DNA from: an uncultured Alistipes sp.
GTDB lineage: Bacteria > Bacteroidota > Bacteroidia > Bacteroidales > Rikenellaceae
NCBI GenBank assembly: GCA_944323075.1
Contig: CALURC010000016.1
Coordinates: 496,001 to 560,000 of the forward strand
DNA length: 64,000 bases
Direction of reading: 5' to 3'
Position 1 is the stretch's first letter. Each line of letters begins with the position of its first letter. Of this stretch, positions 28,595 through 37,841 are shown piece after piece. The notes beneath the pieces were generated by a model that had not been told where the DNA came from, did no database searches, and worked only from the letters and a program-made list of their open reading frames with translations. Both the position numbers and the translations under genes were made by a program.

Positions 28595-31093
28595 TTGGTT
28601 TATCCTGAGAATTTCGAACATAAGATCGGTTTCGACCGCGTCAAAAGTCAGATCAAGGCTCTCTGTGTAACCCAAAAGGCCGCAGAAAAGCTGTTTGAAG
28701 CTCCTTTCCTTACCGACATCGAGGAGATACGTAAGCTTTTGGAAGAGACTTTCGAGATGCGGAACGTACTGATGATGGAGAACGGATTACCGGACGGTAC
28801 ATTCGTCGACATGGATGAGTTTCTAAAAAAAGCTGCCGTCCAAGGAACTTTTCTGGAAATCGGAGAGATCGTATCGTTGCGCAAAGGATTGTCAATGGTC
28901 TACTCCCTGATTGCATTCTTCAAAAACAAAGAAGAGGATTCCTATCCGAGACTCAGGGCTTTAAGCAGAGGTATATCGGGTTTTCCGGAGATCATCAATC
29001 ACATCGATTCGCTGATCGACAAGTTCGGCAAGGTAAAAGACAATGCTTCGGCCGAATTGTTTGCGTTAAGACGAACGATACGCGATCGCGAAGCCCAAAT
29101 TTCCCGCCGTATCCAGCAGATCCTGCAACAGGCACAATCGTCGGGACTGGTCGACAGCGACGTCTCCATTTCGATCCGCGAGGGACGTGCCGTAATTCCG
29201 GTGGCCGCCTCCAACAAGAAAAAAATCAGAGGTTTGGTACATGATGAATCTGCTTCGGGCAAGACTGTCTACATCGAACCGATAGAGACCGTTGAACTAA
29301 ATAACGAACTCAAAACACTGGAACACGAAGAACGACGCGAAATTGTCCGGATCCTGACCCGTTTTACGGAGATGATCCGTCCTGACCTGCCGCAGATCCG
29401 CGAATCGGGAGATTTTCTCACGACGATGGACTTCATCCGGGCTAAAGCCCGTTTTGCTCTCGCAAACAACTGTACACTCCCGATCCTCGAACGCAACAGC
29501 GGACTTCGCCTCGTAAAGGCACGTCATACCCTGCTAGAACAGACCCTCCACCGTGAAGGACGCGAAATCGTTCCTTTGGACCTGACCCTGACGTCCGAGA
29601 AGCACATACTGCTGATCTCCGGTCCGAATGCAGGAGGAAAATCGGTCTGTCTGAAGACCGTCGGACTGCTTCAATATATGGTCCAGAAGGGATTTTTGGT
29701 TTCCGCCTCGGAAAACTCCGAATTCGGGATCTTCCAAGATATATTCATCGATATCGGCGACGAACAATCGATCGACAACGACTTGAGTACATACAGCTCC
29801 CACCTGCTGAACATGAAGAATATCCTGCGCAATGCAGGAAAAGATTCGCTCATCCTGATCGACGAGTTTGGTACAGGAACCGAACCGATCATCGGAGGGG
29901 CAATCGCCGAAGCTATTCTCGAACGTATGGAAGAGAAACGCTGTTTCGGAGTGATCACAACGCACTACTCCAACTTGAAATATCATGCCAACGATGCCCC
30001 GGGTGTTATCAACGGAGCGATGACCTTCGATGTTCAGCACATACGTCCGCTGTTTCGGTTAGAGATGGGACGTCCCGGCAGCTCGTTTGCGATCGAAATT
30101 GCCCGCAAGATCGGACTACCGGAGGAGATTATCCGTCGGGCTGCGGACAAAGCGGGAAGCGACCACATCAACCTCGAACGCCAGTTACGGGAAATTGCCC
30201 GCGACCGCCGGTATTGGGAACAGAAACGCGACCGGATACGGATCGCTGAAAAACGAGTGGAGGAGCTTTCCGAAAAGTACAAAACCGAGTTGGAGGCTCT
30301 GAAAAGCGAACGGTCCCGCCTGATCAAAGAGGCCAAAGATGAGGCTCAAAGGATCACATCCGAGGCCAACAAACAGATCGAGAATACGATCCGGGTGATC
30401 CGCGAGTCGCAGGCAGACCGGGACAAGACATTGATCGTCCGACGGAAAATGGAAGCATTCAAACAGTCGCTCGAATCGGAAGAGTCTACGGTTAACGACG
30501 AAGCCATTGACCGGAAGATCGAACAAATCCGGCAACGGGAACAACGCCGAGCCGAAAAACGGAACAAAAAAACGGCAGCCGGACAACCGGCAACAGAACC
30601 CATACCCGAAAAGAAACGTCCGCTCGAACCGGGATGCAAGGTTCGGATTATCGGCCAGGAAGGTGCAGGAGAGATTGTTTCGCTGAACGGGAAACGGGCG
30701 ACGGTCGCCATCGGTCAGATATTGACGACAATCCAAATCGACCGACTCGAGGCCATCTCTAACGCCGAATACAAAAAAGCAACCCGCAGCGAACAACCGA
30801 CGATCCGACCACTCTCCTCATACAGCACTATCGAACAACGGATGCAATTTTCACCCCGCATCGATCTTCGCGGCATGCGGGTAACAGAAGCTCTCGAAAA
30901 GGTTCAAGAGCTTGTCGATCAGGCGATCATGCTGGGTTATCCCGACCTGCAAATTCTACACGGCAAAGGGACAGGCGCCCTCAAAGAAGAGATCCGAAAC
31001 TATTTACGCACAGTCGATCTGGTAAAAAGTGCCAAAGACGAACAGGAAGACTTGGGCGGCGCGGGAATCACCGTTGTCAAACTCGACCTTTAA
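28595..31093 (+). CDS. mutS2: MutS2-type DNA mismatch-fold ATPase with Smr nuclease domain
   Basis: Homodimeric ATPase of the MutS2 family, tied to suppression of recombination and, in some bacteria, to rescue of collided ribosomes. From TTG at 28595 the protein has 832 residues and begins VYPENFEHKIGFD, which aligns with the usual Bacteroidota MutS2 start; there is no ATG at that place. The ATG at 28436 lies inside the mce gene and adds an unrelated leader. Walker A GPNAGGKSV is at about 343, then IFIDIGDEQSIDNDLSTYSS and LILIDEFGTGTEP. A long Lys/Arg/Glu coiled coil precedes the C-terminal Smr domain (IDLRGMRVTEAL near 757, HGKGTGALKE). Confidence 0.94.
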   Translation: MVYPENFEHKIGFDRVKSQIKALCVTQKAAEKLFEAPFLTDIEEIRKLLEETFEMRNVLMMENGLPDGTFVDMDEFLKKAAVQGTFLEIGEIVSLRKGLSMVYSLIAFFKNKEEDSYPRLRALSRGISGFPEIINHIDSLIDKFGKVKDNASAELFALRRTIRDREAQISRRIQQILQQAQSSGLVDSDVSISIREGRAVIPVAASNKKKIRGLVHDESASGKTVYIEPIETVELNNELKTLEHEERREIVRILTRFTEMIRPDLPQIRESGDFLTTMDFIRAKARFALANNCTLPILERNSGLRLVKARHTLLEQTLHREGREIVPLDLTLTSEKHILLISGPNAGGKSVCLKTVGLLQYMVQKGFLVSASENSEFGIFQDIFIDIGDEQSIDNDLSTYSSHLLNMKNILRNAGKDSLILIDEFGTGTEPIIGGAIAEAILERMEEKRCFGVITTHYSNLKYHANDAPGVINGAMTFDVQHIRPLFRLEMGRPGSSFAIEIARKIGLPEEIIRRAADKAGSDHINLERQLREIARDRRYWEQKRDRIRIAEKRVEELSEKYKTELEALKSERSRLIKEAKDEAQRITSEANKQIENTIRVIRESQADRDKTLIVRRKMEAFKQSLESEESTVNDEAIDRKIEQIRQREQRRAEKRNKKTAAGQPATEPIPEKKRPLEPGCKVRIIGQEGAGEIVSLNGKRATVAIGQILTTIQIDRLEAISNAEYKKATRSEQPTIRPLSSYSTIEQRMQFSPRIDLRGMRVTEALEKVQELVDQAIMLGYPDLQILHGKGTGALKEEIRNYLRTVDLVKSAKDEQEDLGGAGITVVKLDL

Positions 31094-31167
31094 TCGCTGA
31101 CTTCCGATTCGAAACGAAAGATATCCTAATTTCTCCAGATTCCCGAAAACAATTACGGAAAATCGAC

Positions 31168-31175
31168 TACATTTG
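31168..31175 (+). promoter_or_regulatory. Predicted -7 box for murF-alr
   Basis: TACATTTG fits TAnnTTTG. Transcription would start near 31182. That supports the ATG at 31198 over the one at 31186. Confidence 0.5.
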
Positions 31176-31197
31176 TATATCTTAATTGTTTTCGAAT

Positions 31198-33579
31198 ATG
31201 AACTATTCACTCAGCCAGATCGCACGAGATACCGGAAGTAAACTCTCCGGCAAAGATATAACAGTCGCTCTTGTCAGCACGGACAGCCGCCGAACAACTG
31301 ACCCCTCTCAAACCCTCTTTGTAGCCATACACGGAAACAATCGGGACGGGCACACCTATATCGAGTCCCTCTATGCAAAGGGCGTACGCGCTTTTATGGT
31401 CTGTAAATCATTCGACACCAAACCTTTTCCCGAAGCTGGGTTTATTCTCTGCAATGATACTGTTGCAGCTCTCCAAGAGTTGGCCGCCCGGCATCGTGAC
31501 CGTTTTCACGGTACGGTTGTCGCCATCACCGGCAGCAACGGTAAAACCGTCACCAAAGAGTGGATCGCACAGCTCTGTCCTCCGGGGGTAAAACTTTTCC
31601 GCAGCCCCAAAAGCTACAATTCACAAATCGGGGTTCCGTTATCCCTGCTGATGATCGCCGGAGATGAACAGATCGCCGTCATCGAGACCGGAATCTCGGA
31701 AAAGGGAGAAATGGAACGGCTCGAACGCATCGTCTGTCCCGACATCGGAATCATCACGAACATCGGTGATGCCCATCAGGAGAATTTTGCCTCCTTGGAA
31801 GAAAAGGCTGAAGAGAAATTGAAACTTTTCGCCCACACCCCAACGATCATTTACAATAAGAACGACGAAATCCTACAACGGTTGGTTCCGCTTCGGTATG
31901 GGGACCGACGCCTTTCAGCCGTCGACGCCGCGCACCGCGACCTGCGGGGAATTCCCTTCTTCGACACAGCCTCCCGGGAAAATGCCGCCGAAGCTCTCGC
32001 ACTGTTCGACGAATTGGGCTACAACTCCGAATCGATTCGAAAAAGACTCCCCTCTCTGCAAAATGTGGCTATGCGCATGGAGTTCAAAGATGGCATCAAC
32101 GGTTGCAAAATCGTCAACGACAGCTACAATTCGGACATCAACTCGCTGGGAATCGCGTTGGAATATCTCTCTTCGGTAGCCGGAAACCGCGAAAAGGTCT
32201 TGATTCTCTCGGACATCGACCAAAGCGGGCTTTCGTCCGATTCACTATACAAACGGGTCGCAGAACTGATCCGTAACAACGGCATCACCGAACTGATCGG
32301 TATCGGCGACGAAATTTTCCGCCATGCAGGGGATTTCGACTGCCGTAAGGAGTTTTACCTGACGTCGGAAAACTTCCTGCGAGCCGTAGACCGCTCGCGT
32401 TTTACGAAAAAAAGTATTCTGCTCAAGGGAAGCCGCAGGTTTCACTTCGAACGGATCGGCCGCATGCTCGAGGACAAGATCCACACCACGGTGCTGGAGG
32501 TCAACCTCGACCACATGATCCACAATCTGAACTACTTCCGCAGCCTGCTGCACGAAAGCGTTCAGATGATGGCCATGGTCAAGGCTGCCGGATATGGAAC
32601 CGGAACGTTCGAAGTGGCGAATATGCTCGAGCAGCAGGGGGTAAGCTTTCTGGCCGTTGCTTTTGCTGATGAAGGCGTCACGCTGCGCGAAGCGGGAATC
32701 ACCATGCCGATCGTCGTACTGAATGCCGATTCGGACAGCTTTGAACTGATGCTTGACTACCGATTGGAGCCGGAGATCTACAACCGGCTGTCGCTGCTGT
32801 CGTTCGCTGAAACAGTCCGCCGGCATGGAGAAGCCTCCTACCCGATCCACATTAAATTAGACACGGGGATGCACCGACTCGGCTTCGAACGCAAAGACAT
32901 TGATTCATTGATCCATACTCTGAAAGAGACTCCCGAACTCTACATACGATCCATATTCAGTCATCTGGCCGGAAGCGACGAATCGCGATTCGATGATTTT
33001 ACCCGATCACAAATCGCCCTGTTCGATGAACTGAGCAGCCGTCTGACCGCCGCATTTCCCGACCACCACATCCTGCGCCACATAGCCAACAGTGCAGCCA
33101 TCGAGCGCTTCCCCGAAGCCCAATTCGACATGGTGCGGCTCGGCATCGGACTCTATGGCATCAGTGCCGTAGATCAGGAACAGCTTCTTCCGGTCAGCAC
33201 GCTCCGTAGCCGCATCGTACAAATCAAAGACATTCCCGTAGGCGATTCGATCGGGTACGGGCGACACAAAATCGTTACGGATCACCCCATACGGATCGCC
33301 ACCGTCCCGATCGGATATGCCGATGGACTGAACCGACACCTGAGTCAAGAGCGCTGGAGCTTTATAGTCAAAGGGCAACCCGCCCCGATCGTCGGAAACA
33401 TCTGCATGGATACCTGCATGATAGACATCACAGGGATCGACGCCAAAGAGAACGACACGGTAACCATCTTCGGCGAAGGCGCTTCGATCATCCGCATGGC
33501 CGAAGTACTCGACACCATCCCCTACGAAATCATGACCTCCGTTTCGGGACGCGTCAAACGAATCTATACGAAGGAGTAA
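31198..33579 (+). CDS. murF: Bifunctional MurF-alanine racemase fusion
   Basis: The first half (about 1-435) is UDP-MurNAc-tripeptide:D-Ala-D-Ala ligase, with Mur-ligase P-loop ITGSNGKTVTK near 111. The second half (about 440-793) is PLP-dependent alanine racemase, with the PLP lysine in MVKAAGYGTG near 462 and the catalytic Tyr in SIGYGRHKI near 687. A single chain thus makes D-Ala and adds the D-Ala dipeptide to the peptidoglycan precursor; the joining D-Ala ligase Ddl is elsewhere. The fusion is typical for Bacteroidota. The ATG at 31198 is preferred because the transcript is predicted to start near 31182. Confidence 0.95.
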   Translation: MNYSLSQIARDTGSKLSGKDITVALVSTDSRRTTDPSQTLFVAIHGNNRDGHTYIESLYAKGVRAFMVCKSFDTKPFPEAGFILCNDTVAALQELAARHRDRFHGTVVAITGSNGKTVTKEWIAQLCPPGVKLFRSPKSYNSQIGVPLSLLMIAGDEQIAVIETGISEKGEMERLERIVCPDIGIITNIGDAHQENFASLEEKAEEKLKLFAHTPTIIYNKNDEILQRLVPLRYGDRRLSAVDAAHRDLRGIPFFDTASRENAAEALALFDELGYNSESIRKRLPSLQNVAMRMEFKDGINGCKIVNDSYNSDINSLGIALEYLSSVAGNREKVLILSDIDQSGLSSDSLYKRVAELIRNNGITELIGIGDEIFRHAGDFDCRKEFYLTSENFLRAVDRSRFTKKSILLKGSRRFHFERIGRMLEDKIHTTVLEVNLDHMIHNLNYFRSLLHESVQMMAMVKAAGYGTGTFEVANMLEQQGVSFLAVAFADEGVTLREAGITMPIVVLNADSDSFELMLDYRLEPEIYNRLSLLSFAETVRRHGEASYPIHIKLDTGMHRLGFERKDIDSLIHTLKETPELYIRSIFSHLAGSDESRFDDFTRSQIALFDELSSRLTAAFPDHHILRHIANSAAIERFPEAQFDMVRLGIGLYGISAVDQEQLLPVSTLRSRIVQIKDIPVGDSIGYGRHKIVTDHPIRIATVPIGYADGLNRHLSQERWSFIVKGQPAPIVGNICMDTCMIDITGIDAKENDTVTIFGEGASIIRMAEVLDTIPYEIMTSVSGRVKRIYTKE

Positions 33580-33582
33580 CGC

Positions 33583-34299
33583 ATGACGACTGCAACAAAA
33601 GGAAAAATATATATGTTTCCCACGCCGATCGGCGACCGGCCCGTGTGGGATGTCCTTCCGATGTTCAACCGGAATGTGATGAATCGGGTCAGCTACTTCA
33701 TTGTCGAGAACGTCCGGACAGCCCGGCGCTTTCTGAGCCGAGCCGGTGTGGAACGTCCGATCGATTCGCTGCAATTCGCCGAACTGAACGAACACTCGAC
33801 CCCCGCTCAAGTAGCTGAGCTAATCATTCCGATTTTGAACGGAACAGATGCTTGTGTACTATCCGAGGCCGGAGTTCCGGGAGTGGCCGATCCGGGCGCA
33901 GATCTGGTCGCACTTGCCCATCAACATGAAATCGAGATCGTTCCGTTAGTGGGCCCTTCATCCATCATTCTGGCCCTGATGGCTTCGGGCCAAAATGGAC
34001 AATCCTTCGCCTTCAACGGATACCTGCCGGTCAAACCGCCCGAACGTGTACGGGCCATTCGCCACTTCGAAAAACGGGCACAGACCGAGAATCAAGCCCA
34101 AATATTCATCGAAACACCATATCGGAACCTGCGGCTTTTCGAAGACTTGATCAACACTTGCAACGATAATACGCGGCTAACTATCGCAGCTGATCTGCTC
34201 CAACCCGATCAGCTGATCCGAACCGAACGCATCGCCGCGTGGAAAAACAAAACTCCCGACATCCATAAACGACCCACCATTTTTATTTTAGGCGCGTAA
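33583..34299 (+). CDS. RsmI-like SAM-dependent methyltransferase
   Basis: Tetrapyrrole-methylase-fold enzyme of the RsmI/YraL group, whose typical member 2'-O-methylates C1402 of 16S rRNA. The 238 residues are shorter than RsmI (about 280), lacking its C-terminal helical tail. Motifs are TPIGDRPVWDVLP near the start, SEAGVPGVADPGADLV near 95 and VPLVGPSSIILALMASG near 125. It starts 3 bp after murF-alr with an AAGGAG ribosome site at 33571-33576, so the two are coupled. Bacteroidota often have this form beside a full RsmI, so the exact target base is uncertain. Confidence 0.85.
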   Translation: MTTATKGKIYMFPTPIGDRPVWDVLPMFNRNVMNRVSYFIVENVRTARRFLSRAGVERPIDSLQFAELNEHSTPAQVAELIIPILNGTDACVLSEAGVPGVADPGADLVALAHQHEIEIVPLVGPSSIILALMASGQNGQSFAFNGYLPVKPPERVRAIRHFEKRAQTENQAQIFIETPYRNLRLFEDLINTCNDNTRLTIAADLLQPDQLIRTERIAAWKNKTPDIHKRPTIFILGA

Positions 34300-34386
34300 A
34301 CGGTCCTCCAGTAGGATCCCGAATAGGAAAATTGCTTTTTTCTTCGTATCTTCGGGCTGTATTTACTGACCAAAAACACGACTAAA

Positions 34387-35592
34387 ATGAGAACTTTTTC
34401 TGTGATTGCCTGTCTGTTTGCCGCAGGCCTTTTCGCTCCGTCTATGGGACAGGCTCAATCGGATGATTCCGACGACATTACCGTCGCATGCTACTACTTT
34501 CCCAACTACCACACACACGATGCCCGCAACGATCGGGTCAAAGGTGACGGATGGGCCGAATGGAAATTAGTCAAAGAGGCTCGGCCCTGCTTCGAAGGAC
34601 ATCAACAGCCCAAAGTTCCCGCATGGGGATATACCGACGAGAAGGATCCCAAAGAGATGGCCCGCAAGATCAAGGCCGCTGCCGACAACGGGATCGACGT
34701 CTTCATCTTCGACTGGTACTACTACGATGATGGCCCCTTCTTGAACCGTGCCTTGGACGAAGGTTTTCTCGGTGCCAAGAACTGTGACAAACTACAATTC
34801 GCATTGATGTGGGCCAATCACGACTGGCTCGACATTCACCCCTATACCAAAGGCAACGAACAAAAGATTCTTTATCCGGGCCGCGTAACTCCGGAGACTT
34901 TCGAAAAGATCGGCGATCTGATCATCAAAGAGTATTTCAGCAAACCGAACTACTGGAAAATCGACGGGAAACCCTACTTTTCAGTTTACGACGTACAGAA
35001 ATTCGTAGAAAACTTCGGATCGGTCGAAGCCACCCGTGCCGCGATGGACCGTCTGCGCGAAAAAGCAAAGGAAGCCGGTCTTGAAGGAGTACATTGGAAT
35101 CTGGTCACTTGGGGCAATCCGGTACTTCCCGGCGAGAAAGCCGCCGAGAATACCCCCGAATTATTGAAAAAACTGGGTTTCGATTCGGGAACTTCCTATG
35201 TATGGATTCACCACACTCCGCTGCCGGAGTTGCAGACCGATTATTTCAAGGCTATGGAGGATTACTTCGTCTTTTGGGACAAGGCTAAAGCGGAATACGG
35301 CGTCCCTTACTATCCAAACGTCACCATGGGCTGGGATCCGTCACCACGATACATTGAACTCACTCCCAATGGAGTACAAAATTATCTCGTAACCAATACC
35401 ATCTGTAACAACACGCCCGAAAATTTTCAAAAAGTGTTAGAAATAACCAAAGAACGTCTGTTAGCAGATCCGAACGGTCCCCGCATCCTGAATATCAACA
35501 GCTGGAACGAATGGACCGAAGGTAGCTATATCGAACCGGACATCAACTATGGTATGGGTTACCTCAAAGCCATCAAAAAAGTTTTTAAATAA
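34387..35592 (+). CDS. GH99-like / WbsX-type glycoside hydrolase, exported
   Basis: TIM-barrel protein of the Glyco_tran_WbsX group, related to GH99 endo-alpha-mannanases. A signal peptide (MRTFSVIACLFAAGLFAPS) sends it to the periplasm. The fold markers are VACYYFPNYHTHDARND at about 32-48, GIDVFIFDWYYYDDGPFLNRAL near 105 and LMWANHDWLD near 140. The C-terminal NINSWNEWTEGSYIEPD is the usual ending of this family. It heads a plus-strand run (gaps 55, 22 and 45 bp) with a GH106-like protein, GH78 rhamnosidase and a DJ-1 protein. The glycan substrate is unknown; the neighbours point to a rhamnose-containing one. Confidence 0.85.
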   Translation: MRTFSVIACLFAAGLFAPSMGQAQSDDSDDITVACYYFPNYHTHDARNDRVKGDGWAEWKLVKEARPCFEGHQQPKVPAWGYTDEKDPKEMARKIKAAADNGIDVFIFDWYYYDDGPFLNRALDEGFLGAKNCDKLQFALMWANHDWLDIHPYTKGNEQKILYPGRVTPETFEKIGDLIIKEYFSKPNYWKIDGKPYFSVYDVQKFVENFGSVEATRAAMDRLREKAKEAGLEGVHWNLVTWGNPVLPGEKAAENTPELLKKLGFDSGTSYVWIHHTPLPELQTDYFKAMEDYFVFWDKAKAEYGVPYYPNVTMGWDPSPRYIELTPNGVQNYLVTNTICNNTPENFQKVLEITKERLLADPNGPRILNINSWNEWTEGSYIEPDINYGMGYLKAIKKVFK

Positions 35593-35647
35593 CACCCCGA
35601 GCGGAATTTGACCGCTATCGGAACCGACTTAACCAAACAGTATATCA

Positions 35648-37819
35648 ATGAAAACAGGACACAAACTCTGTATTGCAGCGCTACTGATAACCTGCTCAAC
35701 AGGTTTCGTACAATGGGACAAGGGATTGCGCGAACGTTTTAAGACACCGGGGCTTGAGTATCGAATGAACGTCAACCGGCACAGCATGCCTCACGACGAA
35801 CAGGCCCAGGATTCGATGATCCAGTGGGTAATCTCCAACGGATACGGAGGTATGGCTACCAATGTAAATCCGAACGAATATCTAAAAAGTGAAGATGAAT
35901 TCAAGGTGTTCAACCGTTTCGTTCATGCCGCAAAGAAACGGGGGCTCGACCTGTGGCTGTACGACGAGAAACTCTATCCCTCAGGAATGGCTGATACGTA
36001 CGTCCTGGACGAACACCCCGAATGGGAAGCCGAAGGCCTGTTTTTCAAAGATACGACTGTCAGCGGAGGACAAAACATTCTGTTTAATCCGCTGCCGGGT
36101 TCACGGGTGTTGACCCAAGCCGTACCCGTAAAGGAAGGCATTTTATGCTACGATGAAGCGATGGACCTTACGGCTAACCTCGTCGGAGACACCCTCCGTT
36201 GGAGCGTCCCGGAAGGCCAATGGGTGATCGCTCAAATTTCCCGCTCGGCGCTTTATACCGGATTTCAAGCCGGTACGGAACGCGGTGGGGTAATCCCTCG
36301 TTACCCCAGCCTGCTGATGCCCGAGGTAACCAAACGTTTCATCGAACTGACTCATAAACAATACGCAGCCCACTTCAACGAAAAGCTCGGAACGCTTTTT
36401 ACCTCAACCTTTACGGACGAGCCCTCTTCAATGGCACTCCCCTTCCCGAATCTCGGATATGGAGTCTACCCATGGAAAGAGGTGGTCTCCGAAATGTTCG
36501 AAGAGCGTTATGGAGTAGTACTGAACGATGTACTTCTTCCAATGATGCTGGACGAAGGAGCTAAAGGACAGCAGCTCCGCTATCAATACTTCAAGATCAT
36601 TGCCGACTGCATGAGCCAGAACTACTTCAAACAGATCAGGGAGTATTGCGCCTCTCAAAAGCTTCTTTCGGGCGGACATCTGCTGGTTGAAGAGTCGATG
36701 ATGGCCCACGTACCACTCTACGGAGACATCATGGCCTGCTATCGGGAGATGGACATTCCCGGTATCGACGTACTGACCGGTATGCCGAGTTTTACCAGAC
36801 GCTACCTATACTCATCCCGTTTGGCTTCCTCTGCCGCCGAACTTAATGGAAGCACAAGAGTCATGACTGAATCATGCCCTATCTCGGATTATAATTTCTA
36901 CAACGGTAAAGAGGCTCCTTCGATCGAAATCAAAGGGACCTTGAACCGACAGATGATCGGAGGTGTTACCGACTTCAACAATTATCTGGAGTTACAACAT
37001 GAGGATTCGACGGGACGAAAAGCGTTCAATGACTACATCGCCCGCGTCGCCATGATGATTTCGGAGGGAGTACGAGCCTCTCGAATTGCCGTCTACTATC
37101 CGATCGAAACATTATGGACCAAATACCGTCCGTTAGCTACCGGACTGCAAAGCTGGGACAACGTGGCCGGAGGCGATCCGAAAGCCCAACAACTTTCGGT
37201 CCTGTTCGACCGGGTAAGCGACTGCCTTTACGACAATGGATGGGAATTCTCCTATATCGACTCCAAAGGTCTCGAACAGGCTAAACTAGACAAAACCTCT
37301 CTGGCCCACAACAACCTGAAATGGGATGTTCTGATTCTTCCGGGTGTCGAAACGTTGTCGCAACAAGCCATGGAACGGATCGTAGAGTTCGCTCAAGCCG
37401 GAGGAACCATCATCATGCTCGAAGCTTTGCCGAAAAACACACCGGAAGAATTTCCTTCCTCGTTCTGCGAATCCAAAATCAAAGGAATGCTCGAAAACAA
37501 ATCGGTCTATCCGGCTGTCTACTTCGAAGAGACGTTTGACGCAAAAATCCTCAATCTCATGTTGGAAGGACTTCTAAATCGGGATATTATCCTGAGCGAT
37601 TACACCGGTATTTTACACAGCCACAAAAAAATCGGCTCAAAAGAGGTCTATTTTATCGTCAACGATACGAACGCTCCGAAAAGCGTCAAAGCAGAGTTCC
37701 CGTTTGCAAAAACATTGGAATGCTGGAATCCGCAAACCGGAGATATCCAAAACATCCAACCCGAGACCACGCTCACATTTGGCCCATACGAAGGTCTGAT
37801 TATCCGAAAAATAAAATAA
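35648..37819 (+). CDS. Putative TIM-barrel glycosidase, GH106-like
   Basis: A 723-residue protein with a short signal peptide (KLCIAALLITCSTGF). Segments such as NGYGGMATNVNP, LDLWLYDEKLYPSGMA near 105 and the acid-rich FTDEPSSM near 256 recall GH106 alpha-L-rhamnosidases and related barrel enzymes, where acidic residues in such loops act in catalysis. A glutamine-amidotransferase-like beta-alpha part follows near 540-640 (LKWDVLILPGVETLSQQ, GGTIIMLEAL), and a small beta domain ends the chain. It lacks the usual GH106 N-terminal signature, so I give no firm family. Position between GH99-like and GH78 supports action on rhamnosylated glycans. Confidence 0.6.
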   Translation: MKTGHKLCIAALLITCSTGFVQWDKGLRERFKTPGLEYRMNVNRHSMPHDEQAQDSMIQWVISNGYGGMATNVNPNEYLKSEDEFKVFNRFVHAAKKRGLDLWLYDEKLYPSGMADTYVLDEHPEWEAEGLFFKDTTVSGGQNILFNPLPGSRVLTQAVPVKEGILCYDEAMDLTANLVGDTLRWSVPEGQWVIAQISRSALYTGFQAGTERGGVIPRYPSLLMPEVTKRFIELTHKQYAAHFNEKLGTLFTSTFTDEPSSMALPFPNLGYGVYPWKEVVSEMFEERYGVVLNDVLLPMMLDEGAKGQQLRYQYFKIIADCMSQNYFKQIREYCASQKLLSGGHLLVEESMMAHVPLYGDIMACYREMDIPGIDVLTGMPSFTRRYLYSSRLASSAAELNGSTRVMTESCPISDYNFYNGKEAPSIEIKGTLNRQMIGGVTDFNNYLELQHEDSTGRKAFNDYIARVAMMISEGVRASRIAVYYPIETLWTKYRPLATGLQSWDNVAGGDPKAQQLSVLFDRVSDCLYDNGWEFSYIDSKGLEQAKLDKTSLAHNNLKWDVLILPGVETLSQQAMERIVEFAQAGGTIIMLEALPKNTPEEFPSSFCESKIKGMLENKSVYPAVYFEETFDAKILNLMLEGLLNRDIILSDYTGILHSHKKIGSKEVYFIVNDTNAPKSVKAEFPFAKTLECWNPQTGDIQNIQPETTLTFGPYEGLIIRKIK

Positions 37820-37841
37820 CAACTAATCCAAACATCAGAAC

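Noticed and set aside
34347..34354. TATCTTCG as a promoter box for the GH99-like gene
   Set aside because: It deviates from TAnnTTTG at one core base, and the nearest TTG is only 12 bp upstream, too close for a -33 element.
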